Below, piece after piece: positions 8,146 to 16,635 of a stretch of DNA of 46,267 nt. A model generated the notes under the pieces. That model searched no databases and was not told the DNA's origin. It was given only the letters and a program-made list of their open reading frames with translations. How positions within the stretch are numbered: the first letter of the stretch is position 1; the number at the start of each line of letters is the position of its first letter. Source of the stretch: Gelidibacter sp. GTDB taxonomy: Bacteria; Bacteroidota; Bacteroidia; Flavobacteriales; Flavobacteriaceae. Position numbers and translations under genes: made by a program. The stretch is taken from the NCBI GenBank assembly GCA_010906935.1, contig JAAFHC010000006.1:1-46267 (forward strand). The letters are read 5' to 3'.

Positions 8146-9041
8146 CTAAGCAGTTAATTCCCTGAACAACTTTTCTAAATTTTTGTTTTTGGCAGTCAAG
8201 TTCAAGGTTTTTAATCCGTTGTCATGGGCAAAATCAAAAACGGCCGGGCGCATATCTTTTTTGAGGTGTCAAATGTCAATTCCCAAATAGTGTCGTGCAC
8301 ATTATTGGCAGATTTTAAATGAGGTATATTTTCTAAAAACTGCTTTTCAATTTTTAAATCGAATTCAACTTCAATCAGCTGTTCCTGATTTCCCGTTAAT
8401 TCCTTTAAATTTTTATCGGCAATAATTTGTCCGTTGTGAATTAAGATAACCCGATCGCAAATTGCCTCCACTTCCTGCAAAATATGGGTCGAAAAAAGTA
8501 CGGTTTTGTCTTTTCCAACTTCTTTGATCAAGCTTCTGATTTCGGCCAATTGGTTTGGATCCAGTCCGGTGGTTGGCTCATCCAAAATCAACACTTCCGG
8601 ATTGTGCAACAAAGCCGCAGCCAAACCAACACGCTGGCGATATCCTTTTGAAAGCTGACTAATTTTTTTGTGTGCTTCTGGCGTCAACCCAACTTTAACG
8701 ATTACATTTTCAACTTCCTCCTTGGAAATTTTATGTATAGACGCGTTGAATTGCAAATATTCCCTCACATACATTTCCAAATACAAAGGATTGTTTTCAG
8801 GCAGATATCCAATGCATTTTTGCGCTTCAATTTTATGGGAAGAAATATCAAAATTATTGACCAAAACTTCGCCTTCGGAAGCATTTATATAACCTGTAAT
8901 TATTTTCATCATAGTCGATTTTCCAGCGCCATTCGGACCTAAAAAACCGACAATTTCTCCTTTTTCAATAGAAAAACTCACATTGTTCAATGCTTTTTGT
9001 TCTCCGTATAATTTGGTTATATTTTTTACTGCAATAGACAT
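8146..9041 (-). pseudogene. gldA: gldA, gliding-motility ABC transporter ATPase, frameshifted near the 3' end
   Basis: The ORF is an ABC ATPase with Walker A (GPNGAGKST), signature LSKGYRQR, Walker B (VLILDEPTTGLDPNQ) and H-loop (STHILQE), and it closely resembles GldA of the GldAFG gliding transporter. The open frame stops at 8211 after 276 residues with an unlikely ending (CARPFLILPMTTD). Adding one A to the A6 run near 8260-8265 (minus-strand TCAAAAAAGATATG) restores a GldA-like tail, DMRPAVFDFAHDNGLKTLNL and onward to ELTA, ending at a TAG at 8146-8148. The full protein would then be about 298 residues. The ATPase core is intact, so the shortened protein may still work. A homopolymer sequencing error is a strong alternative to a real mutation. 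Confidence 0.82.
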
Positions 9042-9057
9042 TTCAATGGAATTTCAA

Positions 9058-9065
9058 CAAAAATA
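9058..9065 (-). promoter_or_regulatory. Possible -7 box of gldA
   Basis: The minus strand reads TATTTTTG, which fits TAnnTTTG, with a TTG 22 bp upstream. The spacing is slightly long and the implied leader is only about 10 nt, so this is a modest call. Confidence 0.35.
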
Positions 9066-9230
9066 CATTTTAATTGCAATTTACCCACAATTATAAAGGT
9101 TGTAAACCAAATTTATTTTTTAGACCTTTGAAAGCCCATAATGGGCATTTAAAAATTGAATTTATCAACACATAATATCTTAGTTTACCGAGTTGAATTA
9201 AGGCATTTTAATGATTAAAAACCAACCTAA

Positions 9231-9389
9231 ATGGGCATTTTCAGAGTTATTTTGTGCATTATTTTTCCACCTTTAGCGGTGGTTGATAAAGGTTGCGGCT
9301 CATTTATTATCGTTTTTATTTTAACTTGCTTAGGTTGGATACCTGGCGTTATTGCCGCTTTAATTATTAACAACAATCCCAATAGATGA
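9231..9389 (+). CDS. Small Pmp3/YqaE-family membrane proteolipid
   Basis: This 52-residue ORF falls below the ORF-track length cutoff. It starts MGIFRVILCIIFPPLAVVDK and later has LGWIPGVIAALIINN. Two hydrophobic segments, the FPPLAV motif and the LGWIPGVIAAL motif are the hallmarks of Pmp3/YqaE (UPF0057) proteins. These are tiny inner-membrane proteins linked to membrane potential and cold or salt stress. It stands alone between gldA and lipB. A 20-bp palindrome follows its stop. No clear Shine-Dalgarno site precedes it, as is normal for this group. Confidence 0.85.
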   Translation: MGIFRVILCIIFPPLAVVDKGCGSFIIVFILTCLGWIPGVIAALIINNNPNR

Positions 9390-9436
9390 AACGAGCATCA
9401 CAAATTTTAATACACAAAAGAATGATTAATGGCGAA

Positions 9437-9456
9437 CCTGCCTGCCGGCAGGCAGG
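9437..9456. repeat. 20-bp perfect GC palindrome
   Basis: CCTGCCTGCCGGCAGGCAGG is its own reverse complement and stands out in AT-rich surroundings, 48 bp after the Pmp3-like gene and 37 bp before lipB. From memory, similar palindromes recur between genes in Bacteroidota. It could act as a transcript-end hairpin, although no U-tract follows. Confidence 0.7.
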
Positions 9457-9493
9457 CAGCAGCTGTTACCGCTAAAAAATAAAATTTAAACAG

Positions 9494-10189
9494 ATGAAAA
9501 AAATAAAGTTAATTGATTTAGGATTAAAAGATTACAAAGAAACCTGGGATTATCAGGAAGTGCTTTTTCAGGAAACCATTAACCTAAAAATTGACAACCG
9601 AAAAAACAATACCACCAATAAAACGCCAAATTATTTTCTGTTTGTAGAGCATCCTCACGTATACACTTTGGGAAAAAGCGGCGATATGAATAATTTGTTG
9701 CTCAACGAAACCCAACTTACCGAAAAAGGCGCCACATTTTATAAAATCAATCGTGGTGGCGATATCACCTATCACGGACCCGGACAATTGGTTGGCTATC
9801 CGATTCTGGACTTGGACAATTTTTTTACCGATATTCACAAATACCTTCGATTTTTAGAAGAAGTAATCATCTTAACACTTGATGAATACGGCATAAAAGC
9901 CGGACGTAGTGAAGGAGAAACAGGCGTTTGGCTTGGTGTGGGAACGCCATTTGCGCGTAAAATTTGCGCGTTGGGCGTGCGAACCAGCCGTTGGGTAACC
10001 ATGCACGGATTTGCACTAAATGTAAATACCAATTTGGGTTATTTCGACAACATTATTCCCTGTGGAATTAAAGGAAAAGCTGTGACTTCTTTGGAAGCCG
10101 AATTAAGCAGAAAAATTCCTTTGGAAGAAGTAAAAGAAAAAATTTTAAAGCACTTTTCTCAATTGTTTGAAGCAAATATTCAATATTAG
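9494..10189 (+). CDS. lipB: Octanoyl-[acyl carrier protein]:protein octanoyltransferase LipB
   Basis: LipB moves octanoate from acyl carrier protein to the lipoyl domains of 2-oxoacid dehydrogenases and glycine cleavage H protein, the first step of lipoate synthesis. The 231-residue protein has the family motifs FVEHPHVYTLGKSG, RGGDITYHGPGQLVGYP and TMHGFALNVN. It also has the catalytic Cys in IPCGI (about residue 187) and the active-site Lys in GKAVTSL. It is typical in length. The target pathway is present nearby: the pyruvate dehydrogenase-type E1-beta gene lies about 20 kb downstream. Confidence 0.96.
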   Translation: MKKIKLIDLGLKDYKETWDYQEVLFQETINLKIDNRKNNTTNKTPNYFLFVEHPHVYTLGKSGDMNNLLLNETQLTEKGATFYKINRGGDITYHGPGQLVGYPILDLDNFFTDIHKYLRFLEEVIILTLDEYGIKAGRSEGETGVWLGVGTPFARKICALGVRTSRWVTMHGFALNVNTNLGYFDNIIPCGIKGKAVTSLEAELSRKIPLEEVKEKILKHFSQLFEANIQY

Positions 10190-10274
10190 ATATACAATAT
10201 TAGAAGTTAAATAATTTTTGATTTACGATTTACGATTGTTGATGTTTTTTAAACTTTTGCCTATTAAACTTTAG

Positions 10275-10336
10275 ACTTCTAATATTTAATATTTAACTTC
10301 TAATATTTACTTTTAACTTCTAATATTTAATATTTA
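10275..10336. repeat. Three tandem copies of a 20-21 bp AT-rich unit
   Basis: ACTTCTAATATTTAATATTTA begins at 10275, 10296 (variant ending CTTTTA) and 10316. The array continues into a run of short GACTTCCGA-like words up to about 10375. It fills most of the gap between lipB and the minus-strand nucleoid-protein gene. No coding potential is seen. Simple intergenic repeats of this kind are familiar in flavobacterial genomes. Confidence 0.75.
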
Positions 10337-10390
10337 ACTTTTGACTTCCGACTTCGGTCTTCGGACTTCTGACTTTACTCCCTTCAAAGC

Positions 10391-11443
10391 CTAACTTTCC
10401 TCATTAAAATACACCTTGTAAAACATCATTTTTTTCTCTTCGTCATAGCCTTTTTCCAAATATTCGCTGGAAGCTTCTGGCGCATCAATATCCAGTTTTA
10501 TTAAAATGTTGGTGTCTAATTTAATTTCGGTTTTAATTTTTTGCTTTTGCTTTTTGAACACCGCTTCAGAAACTGTAAACTGATTTCTTACCAACACATC
10601 GTTCAGTGTTTCAAATTGCTTTTTGTATTCATCAAACTTCGATTTTTGCTCCTCATTTTCTTCAAAAATATTTTCCTTGAAATCGTCGATATTCACCAAC
10701 TCATTTGTTTTAAAAAAATCGACTGCTCTTGCCAAAAACGTGTTTTTTTCCTGAATTCCCATCTCTTCCTTAATGATTTCTTCAGAAAAATCTTTGCACA
10801 TTTCCAGGTAATTCTTGGTATGTTGGTTGTTGTCGTCGGCGTATTTTACATTCAAAAAATTCTGAATCCAGTAAAGCGAATCGTAATTATTAGTGTCAAC
10901 GCTCAAAACCACTTTCCCTTCAGAGTCAGTTGTATTGATAATTAAACAGCCTTTATCCAATTTTTTGGTGCTAATTCCCTTTTGCACATACACATCTAAA
11001 CTGTTATTTTCCATATGCGTTTGAAAGAAATCGAGTTTATTTTCAATCTTAAAAATCCCCAAAGCCTGCGTAATTACCTCCTTATATTCCACATCTTCAA
11101 AAAGCGCTACAATCACATCACCGGTTTTTATTTGTGCCGAATTCGATTGCTCATACAAATGATTTACAATATGCCTTGAAACTTCAATAAACGAACTTTC
11201 GTCCTTAAAAACCTGTGACGAATAGCTGTTAATTTCGTTTAATTCAATGTTTGCGTGGTGGTTAAAACGATAACTTTCCGTTACGGCACCAAAAGGTTTT
11301 AACAAAAAAGGTTTCATCAATTCATAACTTTCCTCATCAAAAGTGATGGTGCTTTCAGAAAAAATATTGGTGGCGCTGTTAAATTTATTCCCTACTTTAT
11401 GAATAATAAATTTTGAAATGCTGGCTCTGGTTCTTTTAATCAT
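10391..11443 (-). CDS. 37-kDa nucleoid-associated protein (YejK/NdpA family)
   Basis: This 350-residue soluble protein matches the YejK/NdpA (NA37) family in length and layout. It has an N-terminal segment starting SISKFIIHKVGNKFN, a middle segment with LDFFQTHMENNSLDVYVQKG, and TKNYLEMCKDF followed by a basic-acidic helical region and a C-terminal beta segment (FYKVYFNEES). Family members associate with the bacterial nucleoid; their exact role is unclear. It stands alone, with a TACATTTG box just upstream. I recognise the family from overall pattern rather than from a catalytic motif. Confidence 0.78.
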   Translation of the reverse strand: MIKRTRASISKFIIHKVGNKFNSATNIFSESTITFDEESYELMKPFLLKPFGAVTESYRFNHHANIELNEINSYSSQVFKDESSFIEVSRHIVNHLYEQSNSAQIKTGDVIVALFEDVEYKEVITQALGIFKIENKLDFFQTHMENNSLDVYVQKGISTKKLDKGCLIINTTDSEGKVVLSVDTNNYDSLYWIQNFLNVKYADDNNQHTKNYLEMCKDFSEEIIKEEMGIQEKNTFLARAVDFFKTNELVNIDDFKENIFEENEEQKSKFDEYKKQFETLNDVLVRNQFTVSEAVFKKQKQKIKTEIKLDTNILIKLDIDAPEASSEYLEKGYDEEKKMMFYKVYFNEES

Positions 11444-11463
11444 TTGTTCGTTTTTAACAAGGG

Positions 11464-11471
11464 CAAATGTA
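11464..11471 (-). promoter_or_regulatory. -7 box of the nucleoid-associated protein gene
   Basis: The minus strand reads TACATTTG, an exact TAnnTTTG match, about 21 nt before the ATG at 11443. No convincing -33 element is seen. Confidence 0.5.
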
Positions 11472-11529
11472 TCATTTTAATGGTAATTTCTTAGGGTATT
11501 TTCAAAAACAACTGTGTTAAAAATAGTCA

Positions 11530-11612
11530 TTTGGGCGTTCCCCTGCGGGTCGGGCTTTTTGTTGCAAGTCCTCGTTACGCCCAAAAGCGCGACTGCGGGC
11601 TTTTCACTTCAA
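11530..11612. repeat. GC-rich dispersed-type repeat with a 9-bp inverted repeat
   Basis: TTTGGGCGT (11530-11538) pairs with ACGCCCAAA (11577-11585). The interior has CTGCGGGTCGGGCTTTTTG and the flank repeats the theme as GACTGCGGGCTTTT. A related tail, CCCTAACGCGGGTTGG, follows near 11660. The composition differs sharply from its surroundings. It resembles, from memory, a GC-rich element scattered through many Flavobacteriaceae genomes. It occupies the 452-bp gap between 11444 and 11895, where I see no gene. Confidence 0.6.
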
Positions 11613-11841
11613 ACAAGGTTCACTGAACACCAATACAAAATAATAAAAAGGTGAAGTACTCCCTAACGCGGGTTGGAATAATCAATAATTTTTGTCTTAA
11701 AATTACAAACCTAAAAGATTTTAAAAACGGGTTAAGTTTATAAAAATGCATATCAATTTCGTTTGGCAAGATAATTGTGTCTTCCCAACAAAGTTTTAAG
11801 CGCGTTTTACTTCAGCAAATAAATGCGCAAATATTAATATG

Positions 11842-11873
11842 TTGCCATTACTGAAATCTTTAGCTTAAATTCG
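11842..11873 (+). promoter_or_regulatory. Possible promoter of the class A PBP gene
   Basis: TTG (11842-11844) is followed after 21 bp by TAAATTCG (11866-11873), one mismatch from TAnnTTTG. Transcription would begin close to the ATG at 11896. Confidence 0.4.
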
Positions 11874-11895
11874 CCATTATTATAGACTTTGATGT

Positions 11896-14043
11896 ATGCA
11901 GTTCCTGGAAAACCCTATTTTTAAAAAATACCTGAAATACTTTTTAATAGCAATTTCATCGCTCATTTTATTTAGCGTTCTGTTCTTTTTTGCCGTATAC
12001 GCAGGCATTTTTGGACCATTGCCTAACAAAGCAACATTGGCTGCCATCAGCAATCAGGAAGCAACACAAGTGATTTCTTCCGACAACGTGTTGATAGGGA
12101 AATATTTTGCGGAAAACCGCACCAATATCTCCTGGGACAAACTGCCAGATCATCTTAAAAACGCACTGATTGCCACAGAAGACAAGCGTTTCTTTACCCA
12201 CAAAGGCTACGACATTCAAAGTTATTTTCGTGTTTTTTTTAAAAGTGTTTTGATGGGCGACAATAAAGGCGGCGGAAGCACCTTGACCCAACAACTGGTT
12301 AAAAATTTATATGGCCGCAGTAATTTCAGCGTTTTGAGCTTGCCGGTTAATAAAATTAAGGAAATTATTATTGCGGCACGTATGGAGCATATGTTTAATA
12401 AAGAAGAGCTTTTATTGCTGTATTTGAATTCCGTGCCGTTTGGTGAAAATCTTTATGGGGTAGAAACTGCTTCCCAAAGGTATTTTAACAAATCGGCCAG
12501 CGATTTAAAGATAGAGGAATCGGCTGTTTTGGTGGGATTGTTAAAAGCAAACACCACTTTTAATCCGCGTTTGAATCCAAAAAATTCCATGGAACGCAGA
12601 AATATGGTGCTGGATTTAATGGGAAAACAAGAATATTTGACAGAAAAGGAGGCCGACAGTCTGCAAAAATTACCGTTAAAATTGAACTATGAAAACGTTG
12701 TTTTAAATGCGCCCGCCGGATACTTTGTACATCAGGTAAAGAAAAAAAGTTTGGCGTTGTTGGAAGATCTCAAAGATGAAAACGGCAAGCAATACAATCT
12801 TGAAACAGACGGACTTAAAATTTACACCACCCTAAATATGCAGGTTCAAAAAATGGCTACGGATGGTATCAAAAAACATATGGCCGAAATGCAAAAAGTG
12901 CTGGACAGAGAACTTGAAAATCGAAATTTTAAAAAAGAATGGTTCAAAAAACATGCAAATGCTTCTAAAAAAGACAAGGAAAAAAGAAGCATTGAAGTGT
13001 TCGACTGGAAAGGAGTAACCACAAAAAAAATGAGTAAGATAGACAGTTTGTGGCATTATTATAAAATGTTGAATGCTGCGGTGCTCATCACCAATCCAAA
13101 AAACGGTGCTATTATTACTTGGGTTGGCGGCAACGATTTTAGAAAACTTCCTTTTGATATGGTGCAGTCGCACCGACAAATTGCATCAGCTTTTAAACCC
13201 ATTTTATACGCCACGGCATTTGAAAACGATTTTGAACCCTGCAATTATTTGGAGAATAAGGAAAAAATATATTCAGAATACGATAATTGGGCACCCAAAA
13301 ATTTTGACCATAAATTCACGCAAGATAGCACTGTTGCCCTATGGTATTCGTTAACGCACTCTATGAACGTGCCAACGGTTGATTTGTACTTTAAGGTGGG
13401 CCGACAAAAACTTCTAAATACCTGCAACAAACTAAATTTTCCCAAAATAAAGGATGATGCCCCGTCAATGGCTTTGGGCACGCTCGATTTATCGTTGGTT
13501 GAAATTGTGAGCGCTTATGGTGCTTTCGCCAATAAGGGTCAAACAACAGAGCCGGTGATGATTGATAAAATAACCGACGCCAATGGAAAAATATTGTACA
13601 AAAGAGAAGCTGCCGAATTTGAAAAAGTTTTCAGCGTAAAAACCAGCCAAATGATTACCGCCATCTTAGAAAATGCCATAAATCAAGGAACGGGAACCAG
13701 AATTCGAAACCAATATGGCGTTAACGCAGCTATTGCCGGTAAAACTGGCACGGCACAAAATTACTCCGACGCTTGGTTTATTGCCTATACGCCCAATTTG
13801 GTAATAGGAACCTGGGTTGGCGCCAGCACGCCTGATGTTCATTTTTATAGCAGCCAGGGTTCTGGATCTGCATTGGCATTACCCATTGCGGGAAATGTAC
13901 TTCGAGGTATTGAAAAGGACGCCAAATTGAGAAAACAATTTCTCACTCCGTTTTCAATTCCGTATTATATTTATGATGATATGCAATGCGACCCTTACCA
14001 CCAAAAAGGTATTGGAGGCTTTTTTAGGCGGTTGTTTAATTGA
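11896..14043 (+). CDS. Class A penicillin-binding protein (glycosyltransferase-transpeptidase)
   Basis: This 715-residue bifunctional peptidoglycan synthase polymerises glycan strands and crosslinks peptides in the periplasm. A membrane anchor spans roughly residues 13-38. The GT51 domain has ATEDKRFFTHKG near 93 (catalytic Glu), GGGSTLTQQLVKNLYG, and LLLYLNSVPFGENLYG. The transpeptidase has SAFK near 430 as the SxxK nucleophile motif, SMN as SxN, and KTGTAQ near 616. All three active-site motifs are intact. It is somewhat shorter than E. coli PBP1a and lacks a long C-terminal extension. It is a single gene. Confidence 0.93.
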   Translation: MQFLENPIFKKYLKYFLIAISSLILFSVLFFFAVYAGIFGPLPNKATLAAISNQEATQVISSDNVLIGKYFAENRTNISWDKLPDHLKNALIATEDKRFFTHKGYDIQSYFRVFFKSVLMGDNKGGGSTLTQQLVKNLYGRSNFSVLSLPVNKIKEIIIAARMEHMFNKEELLLLYLNSVPFGENLYGVETASQRYFNKSASDLKIEESAVLVGLLKANTTFNPRLNPKNSMERRNMVLDLMGKQEYLTEKEADSLQKLPLKLNYENVVLNAPAGYFVHQVKKKSLALLEDLKDENGKQYNLETDGLKIYTTLNMQVQKMATDGIKKHMAEMQKVLDRELENRNFKKEWFKKHANASKKDKEKRSIEVFDWKGVTTKKMSKIDSLWHYYKMLNAAVLITNPKNGAIITWVGGNDFRKLPFDMVQSHRQIASAFKPILYATAFENDFEPCNYLENKEKIYSEYDNWAPKNFDHKFTQDSTVALWYSLTHSMNVPTVDLYFKVGRQKLLNTCNKLNFPKIKDDAPSMALGTLDLSLVEIVSAYGAFANKGQTTEPVMIDKITDANGKILYKREAAEFEKVFSVKTSQMITAILENAINQGTGTRIRNQYGVNAAIAGKTGTAQNYSDAWFIAYTPNLVIGTWVGASTPDVHFYSSQGSGSALALPIAGNVLRGIEKDAKLRKQFLTPFSIPYYIYDDMQCDPYHQKGIGGFFRRLFN

Positions 14044-14283
14044 GGATAATAAATGGAGCTGCTTAATAGCATGTTTAAATTGTCAATTTATCAAAAATAA
14101 CATTCAAAAAAAGACCAGTATTGCTGAATTTGCAGTATTACGCCATTTTATGCTTGCACTAAATCTTTCCCTGCCGTAAGTGATTTTTATTAAGAATAAA
14201 TATCCATTCGTTGTGATTCATGAAATTTAATTACTTAATTTAGAGGTCGCTTTGAAACCCTCTATGGAAAAAATTGCAGTATT

Positions 14284-15318
14284 ATGAAAAAAAATAAAAA
14301 ACCTACAATGTACAAAATTTTAATAATTCTCCTATTTTCAATTTTGCTTATTTCCTGTGAAGAGAATCCAATAGATGGCCCAAGAGGGTATAAATACAAT
14401 GTAGGTGACCTTCCTGATTCTCCAGTAAATCTTGAAAATTTTAATACTATTTACGATGACTATAATTCTACCGGACCAAGCCTTGGCAGATTAATACCGT
14501 TCTGCTTTTCAACAAACAGGGATAGTCATGGAAATGAGTTTGATATAATTTATCAGCCTATGAATATTGATTTTGATAAAACGAGCGGTATTTTAAAAGT
14601 GACTAATAAATATACAAATTGGGATGTTTTTGTGGATGATTTTGAAGTAATTAAAAAAGGATTAAGTAAAATTAATACTACAGGAAATGAATTTGGTCCG
14701 TATTTAATAGTAAAATATGATTTCAATGATCTTTATTTCACGTTGCTGTATGCATCTGATATTACAGGTAATTTTGAAATAAATTATACCTCAAATAAAA
14801 GCAATCCAGATTTTTCAGCAATAAAACCAGTTGAATTTCTTAATTCGGAATTTGATGATTTATACCCAACTTTTAATTCAGATAAAAATAAAATATATTT
14901 TTGTTCAAATAGAGATAATGCAAATTTTGACATTTATTACACAAATATTTTGAATCCTGAAAATGAATTGGAATTGATACTGTCAGACACCAATGAGCAC
15001 AGTATTGTTAAAGACACCAACATTTCTAGCAGTGCCGATGACAAATGTCCTTTTGTGTATAATAACATCTTGGTTTTCACATCAAACAGAGAAGGCGGAT
15101 TTGGCGGATTTGATTTATATTACTGTAAATTTGAAAATAATAGTTGGGGGAATCCAATAAACTTTGGCGCTAAAATTAATAGTGAATTTGACGAGTATAG
15201 ACCCATTTTAATTGATGAAGAAGTAACATATAAAGAAACAATGATGGTATTTTCATCAAATAGAACTGGAGGAAAAGGAGGATTTGATTTATATTATGTT
15301 GGCGTGACAACTGAATAA
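14284..15318 (+). CDS. Lipoprotein with WD40-like (PD40) beta-propeller repeats
   Basis: A lipoprotein signal peptide (KILIILLFSILLISC) leads to a predicted lipidated Cys near residue 25. The mature part has repeated PD40/TolB-type blades, each centred on a pattern like IYFCSNRDNANFDIYY, FTSNREGGFGGFDLYY and FSSNRTGGKGGFDLYY. Blades of this type are common in Bacteroidota OmpA-family and PorE-like envelope proteins that contact peptidoglycan or outer-membrane complexes. There is no OmpA domain here, so the binding partner is unknown. The ATG at 14308 is an alternative start that also keeps the signal peptide. The surrounding region looks accessory. Confidence 0.75.
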   Translation: MKKNKKPTMYKILIILLFSILLISCEENPIDGPRGYKYNVGDLPDSPVNLENFNTIYDDYNSTGPSLGRLIPFCFSTNRDSHGNEFDIIYQPMNIDFDKTSGILKVTNKYTNWDVFVDDFEVIKKGLSKINTTGNEFGPYLIVKYDFNDLYFTLLYASDITGNFEINYTSNKSNPDFSAIKPVEFLNSEFDDLYPTFNSDKNKIYFCSNRDNANFDIYYTNILNPENELELILSDTNEHSIVKDTNISSSADDKCPFVYNNILVFTSNREGGFGGFDLYYCKFENNSWGNPINFGAKINSEFDEYRPILIDEEVTYKETMMVFSSNRTGGKGGFDLYYVGVTTE

Positions 15319-15434
15319 TTGCCAATATGAATACATAAAAAACAACACCAATTTTGAATCAGACAAACTGATGAACATTTCAACGAACGATTTATTCCAT
15401 TCGAATAATATGACTTAAAAACATCCCAATAGCT

Positions 15435-15953
15435 ATGAAAAAAAATTTTTATGGATTTATAATTATACTTTTTTTTAGTTGTTCAACTCAAAAAACAACT
15501 GAATCAATTTCAAAAGAGCCTTTAAAAAATTCCTTTGTTTTTGATTATGCTGGAAAACTTAATCAAAAACAATTTGACTTTATCAAAACCACTTATCAAT
15601 GGAATAACGAAAAAATTTTAATTATTAATTTTAGACAGCCAAAATCATTTTGTCACTTCGACCATTGTGAACATTACCTAAAAGGTAATAAATGGTGGCG
15701 CGATTTTTATTCAAAAGTTGCGTTAGAAAGCTGTCAGAATTTGTTTGTTTTTTCTGATAAATTTCGCCTAGACATAAACATTGATGATAAGAATAACTTT
15801 GAAGATAAAAATTCTTTCCTTTTGACTAATTTTTTTAAAAAGAAAAAGTCTTGTTTTGGAGTAATGGTTTTAAATGAAAGAGGCGGATATTTTCAATTTA
15901 ATGGAGATTATTCTCAAAAACAAGTTGCTTCATTCATTGAAAATTTAAAATAA
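15435..15953 (+). CDS. Hypothetical lipoprotein with a Cys/His cluster
   Basis: I do not recognise this 172-residue protein. It opens with a lipoprotein signal (FYGFIIILFFSCST, predicted lipidated Cys near residue 17). The mature part has FVFDYAGKLNQKQFDFI, faintly like the start of TPM-type domains, but the rest does not clearly fit. A striking cluster FCHFDHCEHYL near residue 74 could bind a metal ion. It follows the PD40 lipoprotein by 116 bp on the same strand and may share its transcript. Confidence 0.6.
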   Translation: MKKNFYGFIIILFFSCSTQKTTESISKEPLKNSFVFDYAGKLNQKQFDFIKTTYQWNNEKILIINFRQPKSFCHFDHCEHYLKGNKWWRDFYSKVALESCQNLFVFSDKFRLDINIDDKNNFEDKNSFLLTNFFKKKKSCFGVMVLNERGGYFQFNGDYSQKQVASFIENLK

Positions 15954-16077
15954 AAACTCGCCAAAGTACAACTTAGATTTTGGCTTAACTTTAGGGTAAC
16001 TGTGATCTGATTGCCGCATTAGAAAAGACTTTTTTTTGAGTCAAATTTTTAAAATAAAATCGCTGCCAACTTTTTAT

Positions 16078-16085
16078 TATATTTG
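16078..16085 (+). promoter_or_regulatory. -7 box of the GNAT acetyltransferase gene
   Basis: TATATTTG matches the Bacteroidota -7 consensus exactly, 22 bp before the ATG at 16108. No good -33 element is visible. Confidence 0.45.
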
Positions 16086-16107
16086 AAAAACCTTCATACC
16101 AGAAACT

Positions 16108-16620
16108 ATGAATTTACCTCCTTATCAAGATTTTCCACTTATTTCTGATAATAAAATTAGGTTGCGACAAGTTATCACATCAGATATGAATGACCTTCTT
16201 GAAATTTCATACTATGACGCAAAACAAGCAAAAAATGTGGCAGAAGCAATTGAGATGCAGGCGAAAATAGACAAGGATTATGATGAAGGAAATTCTATTC
16301 ATTGGGGAATTGAAGCTATTTCAACAAATAAAATTGTGGGAACTTGCGGTTATTATCGCGGACTTGACAAAGGTGAAGGAGAATTGGGCTGTGTTTTGTT
16401 GCCTCAATTTAGAGGGCAAGGTTTTATGGTTAATGCGATGCAATTGGCAATTAACTTCGGATTGAAAAATATAGGTCTCAAACGCATTTGGGCCATTACA
16501 TCCAAACAAAATAACCAAGCCATTAAACTTCTTGAACGGCTCAACTTTATCAAATTAACCGACTTGCCAGATGATGAAATTGAATATGAATTAAAAAAAT
16601 CAAGGCGAAAGGATTTGTAA
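16108..16620 (+). CDS. GNAT-family N-acetyltransferase (RimJ/RimL-like)
   Basis: This 170-residue protein has the RimJ/RimL-type GNAT fold. It begins with IRLRQVITSDMNDLLEI and has a central strand pair (IVGTCGYYRG and GELGCVLLPQFRGQGF). The acetyl-CoA loop is the RGQGF part, followed by the C-terminal IWAITSKQNNQAIKLLERL. Enzymes of this subgroup acetylate N-termini of ribosomal proteins or small amines; the substrate here cannot be told from sequence. The gene stands alone. Confidence 0.85.
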   Translation: MNLPPYQDFPLISDNKIRLRQVITSDMNDLLEISYYDAKQAKNVAEAIEMQAKIDKDYDEGNSIHWGIEAISTNKIVGTCGYYRGLDKGEGELGCVLLPQFRGQGFMVNAMQLAINFGLKNIGLKRIWAITSKQNNQAIKLLERLNFIKLTDLPDDEIEYELKKSRRKDL

Positions 16621-16635
16621 AAAAATCAAAGATGA

